A stretch of 64,000 nucleotides of DNA. Source: Amyelois transitella. Lineage: Eukaryota; Arthropoda; Insecta; Lepidoptera; Pyralidae. The notes below the pieces were generated by a model. That model was given only the letters and a program-made list of their open reading frames with translations, was not told the DNA's origin and made no database searches. The stretch covers positions 11,399,501 to 11,463,500 of the forward strand of contig NC_083505.1 of NCBI RefSeq assembly GCF_032362555.1. Direction: 5' to 3'. The position numbers were made by a program, and so were the translations under genes. Of this stretch, positions 43,862 through 54,231 are shown in pieces; the first letter of the stretch is position 1; each line of letters opens with the position of its first letter.

Positions 43862-45100
43862 ATGGCAGCTAAGGTAATAATAAATCATATTCGTGAATAG
43901 TGAAGTGATAGTGACTTTTTATAAATTTTAAATTTAAAAAGTTCGCAATATTTTTTTAAACTCGTGAACGTACGAGTTCTACAAATTGTTAAAACTTTAG
44001 TATATACAAATTAAAATGTAATAAAATATAATTTTCATTATCTAAAAAGAAAATAGGAATTGTGACCAACGCAAATGGTACTGAGCCGAGCCGGGACAAA
44101 GCTACTGTGAAAAATAATTAGTTAAAAAAAAGAGAGCAGTAAAATTCTAGCTGTCGTAGTTCAATAGCCAGAAAGTAGTCATAATTATTTAACTTTCTGA
44201 AGAGTTAATTTTCTGAAAAACGGATTTACAATTTAAATGTTATTATCTAATTTATTTATTTAATGCATGTATTACTTTATTGAAACTAGTTTGATCAAAG
44301 CAAGTCTTGTTTGCTATGCAGGATAAACACTATTTAATTAGATATTATATCTTTTGTTTCTAAATTTTACACATTGTTCAATGTTATTTTGAATCGAAAT
44401 CAGTACAATGTAAAACAAATTTCCTTCAGGTTTTTTCTTTTCAGATCTAAGTTGGTTCTAAATATAAACATTTTATTGATTTAAACTAATATCTCTTTTA
44501 CAGTTCTTCGTTGTTGCTTTCCTGGTGGCGGCTGCTCACGCCAGCGCCGTCGACTACACCAGCTTCTCATACGGAGTCCACGACCCCCACACCGGGGACG
44601 TGAAGAGCCAGCATGAGACCCGCCACGGAGACAGCGTTGTCGGACAATACTCGCTGTTGGACTCTGACGGCACAAAGCGCACCGTTGACTACGCCGCTGA
44701 CGCTCACTCTGGATTCAACGCCGTAGTACGCAAAGATCCTGCTCTCGTAGCCGCTCCTGTCGTAGCGCATGCCGCCCCAGTCGTAGCGCATGCCGCTCCC
44801 GTAGCATACGCGCACGGCGCTGTCGCTCCTCTGGCATACGGACATGGCGCTTCTCTCGCGTATGGCCATGGTGCCGTCGCATACGGCGCCCACGCTGCTC
44901 CTTTGGCGTACGCCTCCCATGGCGTAGCTCCTCTTTCCTACGCCTCCCATGGCGTAGCTCCTCTTTCCTACGCCGCTCATGGCGTTGCCGCCCCTCTTGC
45001 CTACTCTGCCCCTCTCGCTCATGGAGTCGCTCCCCTCGCCTATGGCGCTCATGGACACGGACTCATCGGCTCTCATTTGGGCTACTCCAAGCTGTACTAA
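43862..45100 (+). CDS. RR-2 cuticular protein 4, Ala/His-rich (two exons)
   Basis: A 202-residue secreted cuticle protein. Exon 1 is 43862-43873 (MAAK), donor GTAATA; the 630-bp intron ends CTTTTACAG; exon 2 is 44504-45100, stop TAA. Signal peptide about residues 1-18 ([14 protein letters not shown]). RR-2 domain about residues 22-81: [54 protein letters not shown]. The long tail is built from [14 protein letters not shown] and [10 protein letters not shown] units and ends GYSKLY. A 30-bp unit is exactly doubled at 44909-44968. His-rich tails in such proteins are thought to take part in quinone cross-linking during sclerotization (family knowledge, not shown here). The opposite strand also has a long open frame, explained by GC-biased codons. 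Confidence 0.96.
44909..44968 (+). repeat. exact 30-bp tandem duplication inside cuticular gene 4
   Basis: The unit starting TACGCCTCCCATGGCGTAGC occurs at 44909-44938 and 44939-44968 without mismatch, encoding [10 protein letters not shown] twice. A third, diverged unit ([10 protein letters not shown]) follows. Confidence 0.95.
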
Positions 45101-45175
45101 GTTTTAGATGCTATTTAGTAAATTATGACCCGCACGGGAATAACGAATATGCTGTGATTTTATAAAATATATCGA

Positions 45176-45186
45176 AATAAAATAAA
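45176..45186 (+). terminator. poly(A) signals of cuticular gene 4
   Basis: Overlapping AATAAA at 45176-45181 and 45181-45186, 76-86 bp after the stop codon. Confidence 0.75.
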
Positions 45187-46205
45187 AACTATATGTATAT
45201 ATACTATATTTGTTTTATTAAATTACATCAATTCAAAAAGCCAAACAGCTGAACTTGGCCTTTCAGTCTTATAAGTAAAGGGATAAAGTAAGGGATATAG
45301 ACGTGATGATATATAATTATGTATGTATTAATTCCTTAATTTTCATCCTATTAATAAAGTAAAGGTATGCTAACATGAGGACATAGTCCCTTATATTTTG
45401 GAATAAATTATTAAAAATAAGCTTTCCTTATTTTATGTTTGCCTTTTTAAATTCTTCACTTTTAGTGATATTAAAAGCAATCAGAGCGTTTATCATAATT
45501 GTCAAACCTTTTCTTAAATAGTGTGAGTTCTTTGTCTATAGATATAACTAAACGCGTAATTAAAGCGTAACTAATTATTTAGTTACAAAAAACCTGGCGC
45601 ATAATCGTAAAGTATAATAAGGTCATGTTTGAGCAAAACTCATTTCCGCGTGTCGATCATATCAGTGTCAAAAATTATTGTGTACATTCAAGTATTACTT
45701 TAGTATTCACAACTATATATGTATATAGTAATATATGTATATATACAATTATAATATAATAAAATTTAATCTTTTTTGCTATTTCGATATCAATCAATGA
45801 AGTATTTATTATTCTTTCTGACAAAAGTTTAATGAAAAGTTCTGGTTAAACAATATTTCTCCTAATTGTAATGACAATTATCTGAAATAGATATTGCAGA
45901 GACACATCGGTGTAATCCATCGTTCAATTTTCAAATTCAATTTTTAGATAAGACACCGTCCACTGATTATTCGAAAAATCTTGCGTTTGTGTTTAGTAAG
46001 TTGGCAGCGAGCGGCTATATACGCAACTATCGACTTATTTTTATTTTTATTAAAAATATGTATTAGAATGCTCACACCAAGAAATGTACATATTTATTTT
46101 AAAAGTTTTCTCCGTAACTGAAATGTAAATTTCTTTGAGAAATAAAGTTCTTTAACCAAAATTGTTTAGGTAAAATTGACAAAATAACAAATATGTACGA
46201 TAATA
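45187..46205. other. intergenic DNA between convergent cuticular genes 4 and 5
   Basis: Contains a SINE family A tail piece at 45238-45330 (GCCAAACAGCTGAACTTGGC to GGGATATAGACGTGATG) and otherwise AT-rich DNA with TA-rich microsatellites near 45715-45745. Confidence 0.5.
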
Positions 46206-46211
46206 TTTATT
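46206..46211 (-). terminator. poly(A) signal of cuticular gene 5
   Basis: AATAAA on the minus strand (TTTATT on plus), 51 bp beyond the stop codon. Confidence 0.7.
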
Positions 46212-46261
46212 AGCATAAATCACAGTCATTGGGTACAATCGAGTTCAATATGGTTAAGAAA

Positions 46262-47126
46262 TCACCAAGCGCCATAGCCGAGCCCACCATATCCGGCCAG
46301 AGGGGTGCCGTACGCTCCGTACGCACCACCATACGCGCCCAATCCATGTACGCCATACGCGCCATACGCGCCTAATCCTGCATATCCGCCATAAGCGGCC
46401 ACCGGCGCAGCGTATGAAACGGGAGCGGCGTACGCGCCATGAGCGACAGCGCTGGCGTAACCAGCTGAGGGGTAAGCGGCGGCGTACGGCGCGTATGCGT
46501 TGGCGTATCCGTGACCGGCGTACGCATTAACCACAGGGCTGACAGGGTGGACAGAAACGCCAGGTTCTTTGCGTACAACCGCGTTGAAACCAGTGTGGGG
46601 ATGCGCGGCGTAGTCAACAACGCGCTTGGTGCCGTCGGACTCGAGGAGGGAGTATTGGCCCACGACGGTGTCTCCAACGCGTTTCTCATGCTGGCCTTTG
46701 ACGTCCCCAGTGTGAGGGTCCCGCACGCCGTAGGAGAAGCTGGAGTAGTCGTGGCTAGCCTGCGCTGCGGCTACCAGGAGTGCGAGGGCGAAGAACTGTA
46801 GAAAATGATAAGACATGTAATTTTAATTGTCTATGTAACCCATACAACTTGTGTAGGCTGATTCATTGTAAAATGGTAGGTGCATTGCATATCTTGCAGA
46901 GACACTTAAACAAACAGGGTATAAAATATAATTTCAAAGTTATGACATTTGATGAATCGTCATATTTGATTTTATACAAATTTTAATTTGCTAAAAAAAC
47001 AAAATTAAGATATTTTTAAACACAAAAAGTTATCAAAAATGAAAAATATACATATTTTTCTTAAATAAACTTATGTATTATTTTTATTTTATAAAAATAA
47101 ATATTCAAAATTACCTTAGCTGCCAT
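46262..47126 (-). CDS. RR-2 cuticular protein 5, Ala/Gly/Tyr-rich (two exons)
   Basis: A 181-residue secreted cuticle protein. Exon 1 is 47126-47115 (MAAK), donor GTAATT; the 319-bp intron, shortest of the seven, ends TTTCTACAG; exon 2 is 46795-46262, stop TGA. Signal peptide about residues 1-18 ([14 protein letters not shown]). RR-2 domain about residues 21-81: [55 protein letters not shown]. The tail shifts from Ala-Pro to Gly/Ala/Tyr repeats ([18 protein letters not shown]) and ends GGLGYGAW, giving it a glycine-rich character. The domain is closest to cuticular protein 4, which lies convergently on the other strand. Confidence 0.95.
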
Positions 47127-47154
47127 TGTTCTACTTGTTGAAGACAAATTGTTT

Positions 47155-47190
47155 CTAGTTGCTTCTTCAACAACGCAGTTAATATTTATA
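47155..47190 (-). promoter_or_regulatory. core promoter of cuticular gene 5
   Basis: TATAAATA at 47190-47183 on the minus strand. The initiator is not a clear TCAGT here; the start is expected near 47155-47160, about 30 bp upstream of the ATG. Confidence 0.65.
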
Positions 47191-47476
47191 CCCACTAGGG
47201 TGCAGTGGAGTGTTATATTTGGGGGTCAAAACGCGTTATAATTGTTAACAAACACCAATAATGTTGCAACGAAGTTCATAATTACAAGAAAATATGCCTA
47301 AAATGCGCATAATTAATGAGAAACATAATATAGATCAAAGTCAAAGTTGAGGTTAATTATAGCGTAATAATTCGTAATACATAACTAAACTATGTTATAT
47401 TCATTGTTTCCAGTTTCTTGTTCTTAAGATTTTTTAAGTGTGAATGCACTTTGTGTTACTATCGTTGTGAGGATTA

Positions 47477-47681
47477 TCCTACTACTATTATAAAGGCGAA
47501 AGTTTGTATGGATGTATGGATGTTTGTTACTCTTTCACGCAAAAACTACTGAACCGATTACCATGAAATTTGGTATGTAGGTAGCTGAAGACCCAGAATA
47601 ACACATGAGCTACTTTTTATCCCAGAGTTCCCGCGGGATTGATAGGGTTTCCATGCGGACGAAGTCGCGGGCGGCCTCTAG
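47477..47681 (+). mobile_element. Helitron family D1, complete non-autonomous copy
   Basis: 205 bp, starting TCCTACTACTATTATAAAGG after an A and ending GGCGGCCTCTAG before a T, so both the 5' TC / 3' CTAG termini and the A|T insertion site fit Helitrons. The 3' part GCGGACGAAGTCGCGGGC can form a short hairpin. No coding capacity. Confidence 0.8.
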
Positions 47682-47730
47682 TTCTGTCATAATTACAAGG
47701 ACTGGTTTTCCGTTAATAGTTATCATTTTA

Positions 47731-47782
47731 CATACATATAAATAATCACGTGTTTATCCCTTACGGGACAGACAGAGCTCGT
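47731..47782 (-). mobile_element. SINE family A tail fragment
   Basis: ACATACATATAAATAATCAC to TTACGGGACAGACAGAGC. Confidence 0.75.
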
Positions 47783-48114
47783 ATCCCGGTCTATTCAATG
47801 TGTGATTTGATAATGGAACTATTATAATAATATAAACTCGTTTTTAAACAACAATCAAAATATGTAAGTATTTCATTTTATTTCACTCGTTAAAGGATAC
47901 ATAAGATTGTCGATAAAACACACCCATGGCACGAAATTAAACTTAAACCGAGATGGATATGTTTTAGAGATAACAACGAACAAACACACAAATAGGCCCC
48001 ACCTAATTCGGCAATATGCGTGGGTTCTGTACTCTTATTTAGAAATTTGTAGGTGTGTAGCGGTTAACTTGAATTTAGTTATATTAACTTCCATATCAAA
48101 AGGTTTCTTGTTCA

Positions 48115-48158
48115 AAATGTAATTCTTCGGGTTCTATAAAACCCGAATAATTACATTT
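48115..48158. repeat. hairpin, 19-bp stem
   Basis: Arm 48115-48133 pairs with 48140-48158 at 18 of 19 positions around a 6-nt loop CTATAA. The stem runs AAATGTAATT ... CGGGTT. It is followed by an A run at 48166-48175. Confidence 0.8.
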
Positions 48159-48179
48159 GTACTTTAAAAAAAAAATTAC

Positions 48180-50475
48180 AGCAAAAAAAGGAATGAAAAA
48201 CGGCTCCAATTCATCCACCGGAAAGAGTTAATTAATTAAATTTATAAAATTGTCTATTGGGATACTAATAAATTAATTAATTGGTAAAAATTAATAATTA
48301 ATTATTAAAATTCATCGAGTATGTGATTATAAATCGTCCGTTATGTAGCAACCGGTAAGCGGAATGTTCTGAAATACTTGAAATATTGGAGGAATTTTAA
48401 TTAAATTGTGCATACTGAAAGTTTCAAATTTAAACAACAAAAATGAAAATTGATTACTAAATTGTGCTTATTTTTTAAGCGTGGCGTAGAAAAGCATAGA
48501 ATCCGCCAGTAGCTACGATTCTGGATTGGATATGAGGCGGGAGCAATGATTCGGCTGTTTTTACGGGAATTATTTGGCCTTTTTTATGGGACAGCCACCA
48601 AAGGGAAGATCTTCCGCCAGGCTAGTTGTTATGCCTAAGGAACCACGGGTTCACGCATTCACTTGCCTTAACGCAGGTTGCCTTACGATGATTTCTGTCA
48701 CCAATAAAACTTAGTACATAACTCGGAAAAGAGTCATCGTTACATGGAGGTAGCGGAATAGCATGATTAAGTATATGTATGTTATCTATATCTATATATT
48801 TATCAGAATATGTAAACCTTGACCCAAATATTAAGGGTTAGCACCAAAATTGACGCGCTTGAATTACTATAGGAGGCTTCTTATGACCACATTTTATGAT
48901 ATTAGACTCTTATAGACATAGTAAAAATTATGACCCATGGATTCTGTATACTATTGCTTTATTCGACTTTTATTACTCACCTCCTTTTATATGGGACTTT
49001 GAAAGGCTATTCATAGTATCAATGAACTAGGTTTTTTTTTCTAACGTGCTTTTATCTGTTCCCGAAGAAATTTCGGAAAAGCTCTCTTATTGTAAGTTAT
49101 ATACATGTGGAATTTTGTTTAATTTGCCCATTAGTTTCGTAATGTATGTTGCCTGTCAGTAGTTTATCTATGAGACACTATTTTTTATTGATTTGGGATA
49201 CCTTGCGAAAAGTAGGTATGGGATCCAAAATCAAAATACGATAATTTGAAAATATGACGTCTTGCACAAATTGAGCCAGCCCCAAACTAAGTCACAGACT
49301 TGTGTTGATTAAATGAAATTATCTTGTCCTAATAAATTATTTGGGCCACATTTAAGCAAACTAGTTACACAGGATACAAGGACATTACACCGCTATTACA
49401 ATTAAAATAATAATACTTCAATTGGTCTGATTCTTCAACTTTGCCATTTAAGAATTGGAAACTAATTTGTATTTTATTAGTAGGCGTTGATTTAATTATC
49501 CCTCCTTACATTAAGTTAAACAAGTATATGCGTAATAACTAGTATCGTATCTGTTTACTATACTTACCTCGACTTGACTATGCCTTAATTATCTTGTAAA
49601 ATTATAAATTCCGTGTAAAATAAAAACAAATATGTAAAGTATTTCTTTTTGCAATTATTTGTTAAATAGCATTGACAAAAATTAAGAAGTATAAAACAGA
49701 TGAAAAAGAATCAAAGAAATATGTAAGACTTCCGACAGCATTGTTGCAGCACGTTGTTTATATAATTAGCCGGGATGTAAAATAAAATACTATGTGTTGG
49801 TAAAAATAAAAAAATTAATTAAAATAAAAAACTTAAAACATAAAATTAATCCTAACTTGATCTTGACCTTGTCTTAAATCATTGTTGTGAAAATTAACAA
49901 ATGAAGATCGTCATTTTTTATTTTCTAAAAATTTACTTTTTTCTAAGCTGCCAGTGCTTTATACAACTTTAAACACACGTAATTATGTCTTTCACTATGT
50001 ACAAAGATTAATGGTTACCATCTACATATTAATTACAAATATTAAGAATCATTATAATAGAATATACTTGGAGATGGACAGCCCAACAAACGCTGAAACT
50101 TTTATGGCCACATATGCAAATGATACGGAAATATAACATAACAATTCCAATGCAGACGTCGCGTCACATAGAGCTGAAAACTATTAGGAAAAACTCAAAA
50201 AAAATGCAGCACAATATGTCAAAACACAGTATCGTAGTAGAAGTTACAGGAAATTTTCACATTTGAAGTTCCTTTAAATAATAAAAAGCGCTCATTACAA
50301 AACCGTATTACTTATTACTCTATAAGATACATAAAATATACAACTAACATGGTGCTAAACTTTGTAAGTTATATTCGGAATGCTGATTGCATTGTCGTCA
50401 ACAAGACAAATATATTTGAAACTTCAAATACTAATAATAGTAGTAATATAATAGTACTATGTGAGAATTTATTAT
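48180..50475. other. AT-rich intergenic DNA
   Basis: No gene found. A GC-richer stretch at about 48490-48720 is unassigned, and a decayed tRNA-SINE family C 3' part (GAGCCAGCCCCAAACTAAGT, CAGACTTGTGTT) lies at about 49263-49306 on the minus strand. Confidence 0.4.
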
Positions 50476-50834
50476 CATACATACATGTGATACGATATTT
50501 ATAAGTCACGTTCAGTTGTATGTGGAGGTAAGATTCAAATAGTATGAGGTTGCTAGCTCATCGCCTATAAGAAGAATCATACATACTTGCGGGGTAGACA
50601 GAGCCAACAGTTTAAAAAGACTGATAGACCACGTTCAGCTATTTGGCTTTATGATAGAATTGAGATTGAAATAGTGACAGGTTGCTAGCCTTCTCGCCTA
50701 AAAGAAGAATCCCAATTTTATTAGCCTATCCCTTAGTCACCTTTTACGACATCCATGGGGAAGAGATCGAGTAGTCTTACTCGTTTTTCTAATGGTGCAG
50801 GGAACCACACGGCAAGGAAGAATCCCAAGTCAAA
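50476..50834 (-). mobile_element. SINE family A copy split by a second copy
   Basis: The outer element runs 50476-50578 and resumes at 50817 with GAAGAATCCCAAGT. The octamer GAAGAATC is present on both sides of the insert (50571-50578, 50817-50824), as a target-site duplication would be. Confidence 0.8.
50579..50816 (-). mobile_element. SINE family A copy inserted in another
   Basis: Near-complete inner element: ATACATACTTGCGGGGTAGA to GCAGGGAACCACACGGCA. Same orientation as its host element. Confidence 0.88.
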
Positions 50835-51118
50835 TATTAAATTTAGCATTCTCAAATTTTTGGTTTTATAATTTTTGATGCTAATTAAATATCATAATTT
50901 AAAAGTTGATAATTTTTACTCTTCTTTAGCATATTCCCAATAATATTCTATAAAGGTAAACATTCGAAAGCTCAGATCTATTATTTCAAAAAGCTATCTA
51001 TTCGTCCAATTCAATTTCTGAGCCTCATTTTTCATCAAAGCTTGCATATCTCTCATAAATAGCATACTTATATCAAAAGGTCAACACCTATTGTGACCCG
51101 GGACAGACAGTTCATAAT

Positions 51119-51337
51119 GTGAGGAACATTAGAGAAGCCGCCATTATGGTAATTCCCCCATTGGCATGCGCATTACCAGGGAAAATAGCCGGGGAGAGAA
51201 TAAATTTGATAAACATCGCGCTCAACTCGAAATTGGCAGATTTGTTAAGCGAGTCTCTGACTGCAGAAGTGAAGGCAAAAAACAAATGTTTTTGTTTAAA
51301 TTTTGCAATTCTTGAGTCATATCTCAAAATTATGTAA
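51119..51337. other. unassigned open region
   Basis: Less AT-rich than its surroundings and open in two overlapping frames on opposite strands (72 and 71 codons). No domain, splice or promoter context was recognised. It could be an unrecognised repeat or a conserved non-coding stretch. Confidence 0.2.
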
Positions 51338-51349
51338 AACGCCTATAAA

Positions 51350-51505
51350 CATATAGTCGCGTCTATATCCCTTGCGGAGTAGACAGAGCCAACGATCCCG
51401 AAAAGCCAGAAAGTGATTCAAATAGTGCAAGCACAATGCCTTCAAGAAGAATCCCATGTTTATTATTAGCCTTTGATTTAGTCGCTTTTTACGAAATTCA
51501 TAGGC
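51350..51505 (-). mobile_element. SINE family A copy, diverged
   Basis: ACATATAGTCGCGTCTATAT to TTTAGTCGCTTTTTACGAAA. The AGCTATTTGGC block is deleted and the head is missing. Confidence 0.78.
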
Positions 51506-53117
51506 AACTAAGGGGCACAAGAACTACTCGTAAAAGCTGGTTTACATAAAGTTTCAACAGTTTTCGAGTTGACTTGATATCCAAACAGAAAAACTTGCTG
51601 TCCTTTTCAAATCTGCAAAAATTTCATGGGAAATTAAACTCCTTATAGTAAGACTTTATCCCTATAATAAAAAGTCGTTATCTATTCCCTCTATGTATGT
51701 ATGTCCTCTCTGTGAAGAGCCCGAGTGTTTCTCATATTCATTCCTAACCTGGTAGACGTGGGATTCGCACCACTCAGCGCATCAAGCATTTTAACCAGCT
51801 CTTGATCAAAACTATTATGGATAACTGTTGAAAAAAATGTTTACAAAGTTTCATTATAACAAGTCTCATTCGCCTTGGACGAATGTGGAGTAATAGCAAC
51901 GCATATAACTGATACCAATCTTGTTTTATATATTATCATGAATAAGTATTACATGCTCATTAGCAGGCGTTGGCTTAATTATGAATTGACTAGTGTTATG
52001 CTCGTGCTTTACCTGCTAGGAGTAAAGTTTTAATTTGTCGTGCTGATAAAATAAAGGAGCTTTGAACCCTATGTACTTGTTGTTCAGGGTTCAATACCAG
52101 ATAAGGTTAAGTTTAATTATAATTCATCTCAAGTAAAGAAGCATTAAGTATCACTTACATGCTGTTAAAAGTCAAAATTTATTGTATAAAATACAGGTGT
52201 ATAGAACATTAAGTGAACTTAATACTTGAAGTATTATCTACCCTTCTACCATTGGGTTAAACAGTATTAGGACGAATATAATAAATGTTATGTACACAAA
52301 ATAATAAACATAAAAAAAATCTAAAAAAATACTTAATAATAAATTAAATTCGTGCAGAATTTCATATGACTTTTTAAGTCTAATCAGGATTGAATAGATT
52401 TGTTAGCGCGTTTGTCCTTTTGCAAACTTTGCAAAGATTGGTACCTATTCTGCTTAACCAGAATACAACAAAATACTCTACCTATCTCGCATCTTTAGAA
52501 GGGCCAAGACCCTTGAAAAGTATACCTAATAAATGGAAAGAAGAGCACTTTACAAGCTCTTAGTGTAAATCAAAGTACTTCTTCATTCTATTGTGTGGCA
52601 CTCCATACCAAATTCAGATCTTAGGACTATTCAACGCAAAACAGGCTTATTGTGGTTGATAAAGGCGTTGAATTATTTTGAAATATTTTTATTAATTATT
52701 CCGTTGAATTACATTTTTAATAATCAAACGATAAAACTGATTTTTTTCATATGGGATATGATAGTAATTATCTACTTTATGATTGTAATGGTATTAAATA
52801 ATTCAAATAAAATGTTAAATATTGGTCTGTCAAAGAAAACATGATTTCGGATTAATTTGGCATTCATTCATACATATTATATCATAATATATTTTAACAA
52901 AATGTTTGTGAATAAAAAGTTGAAATATTATAATTATTTCTCCTTACAAGTTAATCTTAATGGACGAAAAAGTACATCAACCAGCAATTACTTTTTCCAG
53001 AGCAAAATAAAGACATGTTTGACATTTGGAGCAATCGGCAGCAAATCTAAAGGTAAGACAGAGTCACAATAGCTCCAATTTACTGCCTAAATAAATATAA
53101 CCCAACTAATATTTTAT
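51506..53117. other. AT-rich intergenic DNA
   Basis: No gene or clear repeat. Small open frames at 52593 and 52857 (+) are AT-driven. Confidence 0.4.
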
Positions 53118-53212
53118 GAGTACATTATCACGCCTATATCCCCTGCGAGGTAGACAGAGCCAACAGACTCGAAAAGACCGAAAGGCCACGTTCAGCTGTA
53201 TGACTTTACATA
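53118..53212 (-). mobile_element. SINE family A tail fragment
   Basis: TACATTATCACGCCTATATC to GCCACGTTCAGCTGTATGAC. Confidence 0.85.
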
Positions 53213-53298
53213 CCTGAATTAAATATCTATTGTGAGGTTAAATTAAAGATTTTAAAATTAAATATGAGCAAGAAATAAATTATTTTATTTCAACATTT

Positions 53299-53384
53299 GA
53301 ACTGAACGTGACCTTTAAAATTTTTCAAGACTGTTGGCTCTGTCTACCACGCAAGGGATATAGACGTGTATATATGTATGTATT
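53299..53384 (+). mobile_element. SINE family A tail fragment
   Basis: AACTGAACGTGACCTTTAAA to GGATATAGACGTGTATATAT; opposed to the fragment at 53118. Confidence 0.85.
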
Positions 53385-53839
53385 TAGTTTAATTTATCTG
53401 CTCCTAGTGTGTCCATAGCCACACAAACTTTAAAAAGTTCAACACGGAACCATCAGTCTCCACAATTATGGTGAATCATGATAATTTCTTTAGAACGGCG
53501 CTACATTTCCGCGTCGGACCTATGGAGTGGTGTCGGATCACTTATTATTTGAGACACCTTTTACCCGTGGTTTTTAACTAGTTAGGTAGTTTACTATATG
53601 ACGTGATTTCTTTGTATACATATAATTTCATACTTTTTTTGATCTTGATTATTATTTTTTATGATGAACTTTAAAATAACATTATGTAACCTTTGCGCCT
53701 TACAAATTTAACAAAATATTCTAATTCAACAACTAAGGCCAACGGTTAAGATTTGTCGCCTCATATACATATTTACAGAAAGTGTATTTTTGTTCAAACT
53801 CGAATTAGCGATGGTCCATTATGCAAATGAATGCATTGT

Positions 53840-54005
53840 TTATCTATATATAAAAACCTTGCGCCTGCGTCTCGTGAAAAGTCCCTTTCCGTACTCCACA
53901 CGATTGATGTAGGCATGCAAAATTTCATTATGATCAATTTAATGGTTGGACTGTGAAGAACAATCGTCAAACCAGGGACATTAGTCCCATTTATAATATT
54001 AGAGT
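53840..54005 (+). repeat. interspersed repeat fragment, unclassified
   Basis: TATATATAAAAACCTTGCGC, ATGCAAAATTTCATTATGAT and CCATTTATAATATTAGAG have the phrasing of lepidopteran non-autonomous elements. The boundaries are uncertain. Confidence 0.35.
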
Positions 54006-54178
54006 TAATTATTTATAGATATCTATTCAAAGATATATTTTTCTACTCTTAAAAATTATTATCATCTTTATTACATTTGCATAGCTGCACCACTTATGAA
54101 ATGCGGCAAATTGCATTCTGCATATCGGACGCAATATGCGTTGACCGTGATAACCACGCCTTCGGTGTTAGAAGTTCG

Positions 54179-54212
54179 TATAAAAGCATGCATCCCAGCA
54201 TCAGTGGTCAGT
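54179..54212 (+). promoter_or_regulatory. core promoter of cuticular gene 6
   Basis: TATAAAA at 54179-54185, with TCAGT at both 54201-54205 and 54208-54212. The second puts its A 31 bp from the TATA box, leaving a 5' UTR of about 22 nt. Confidence 0.8.
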
Positions 54213-54231
54213 CCGAAGAGATCATCTAGAT

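Noticed and set aside
44567-45076. 169-codon open frame antisense to cuticular gene 4
   Set aside because: It mirrors the GC-biased repetitive coding exon. Its Met/Gly/Ser/Arg-rich product has no domain and the sense gene explains the region.
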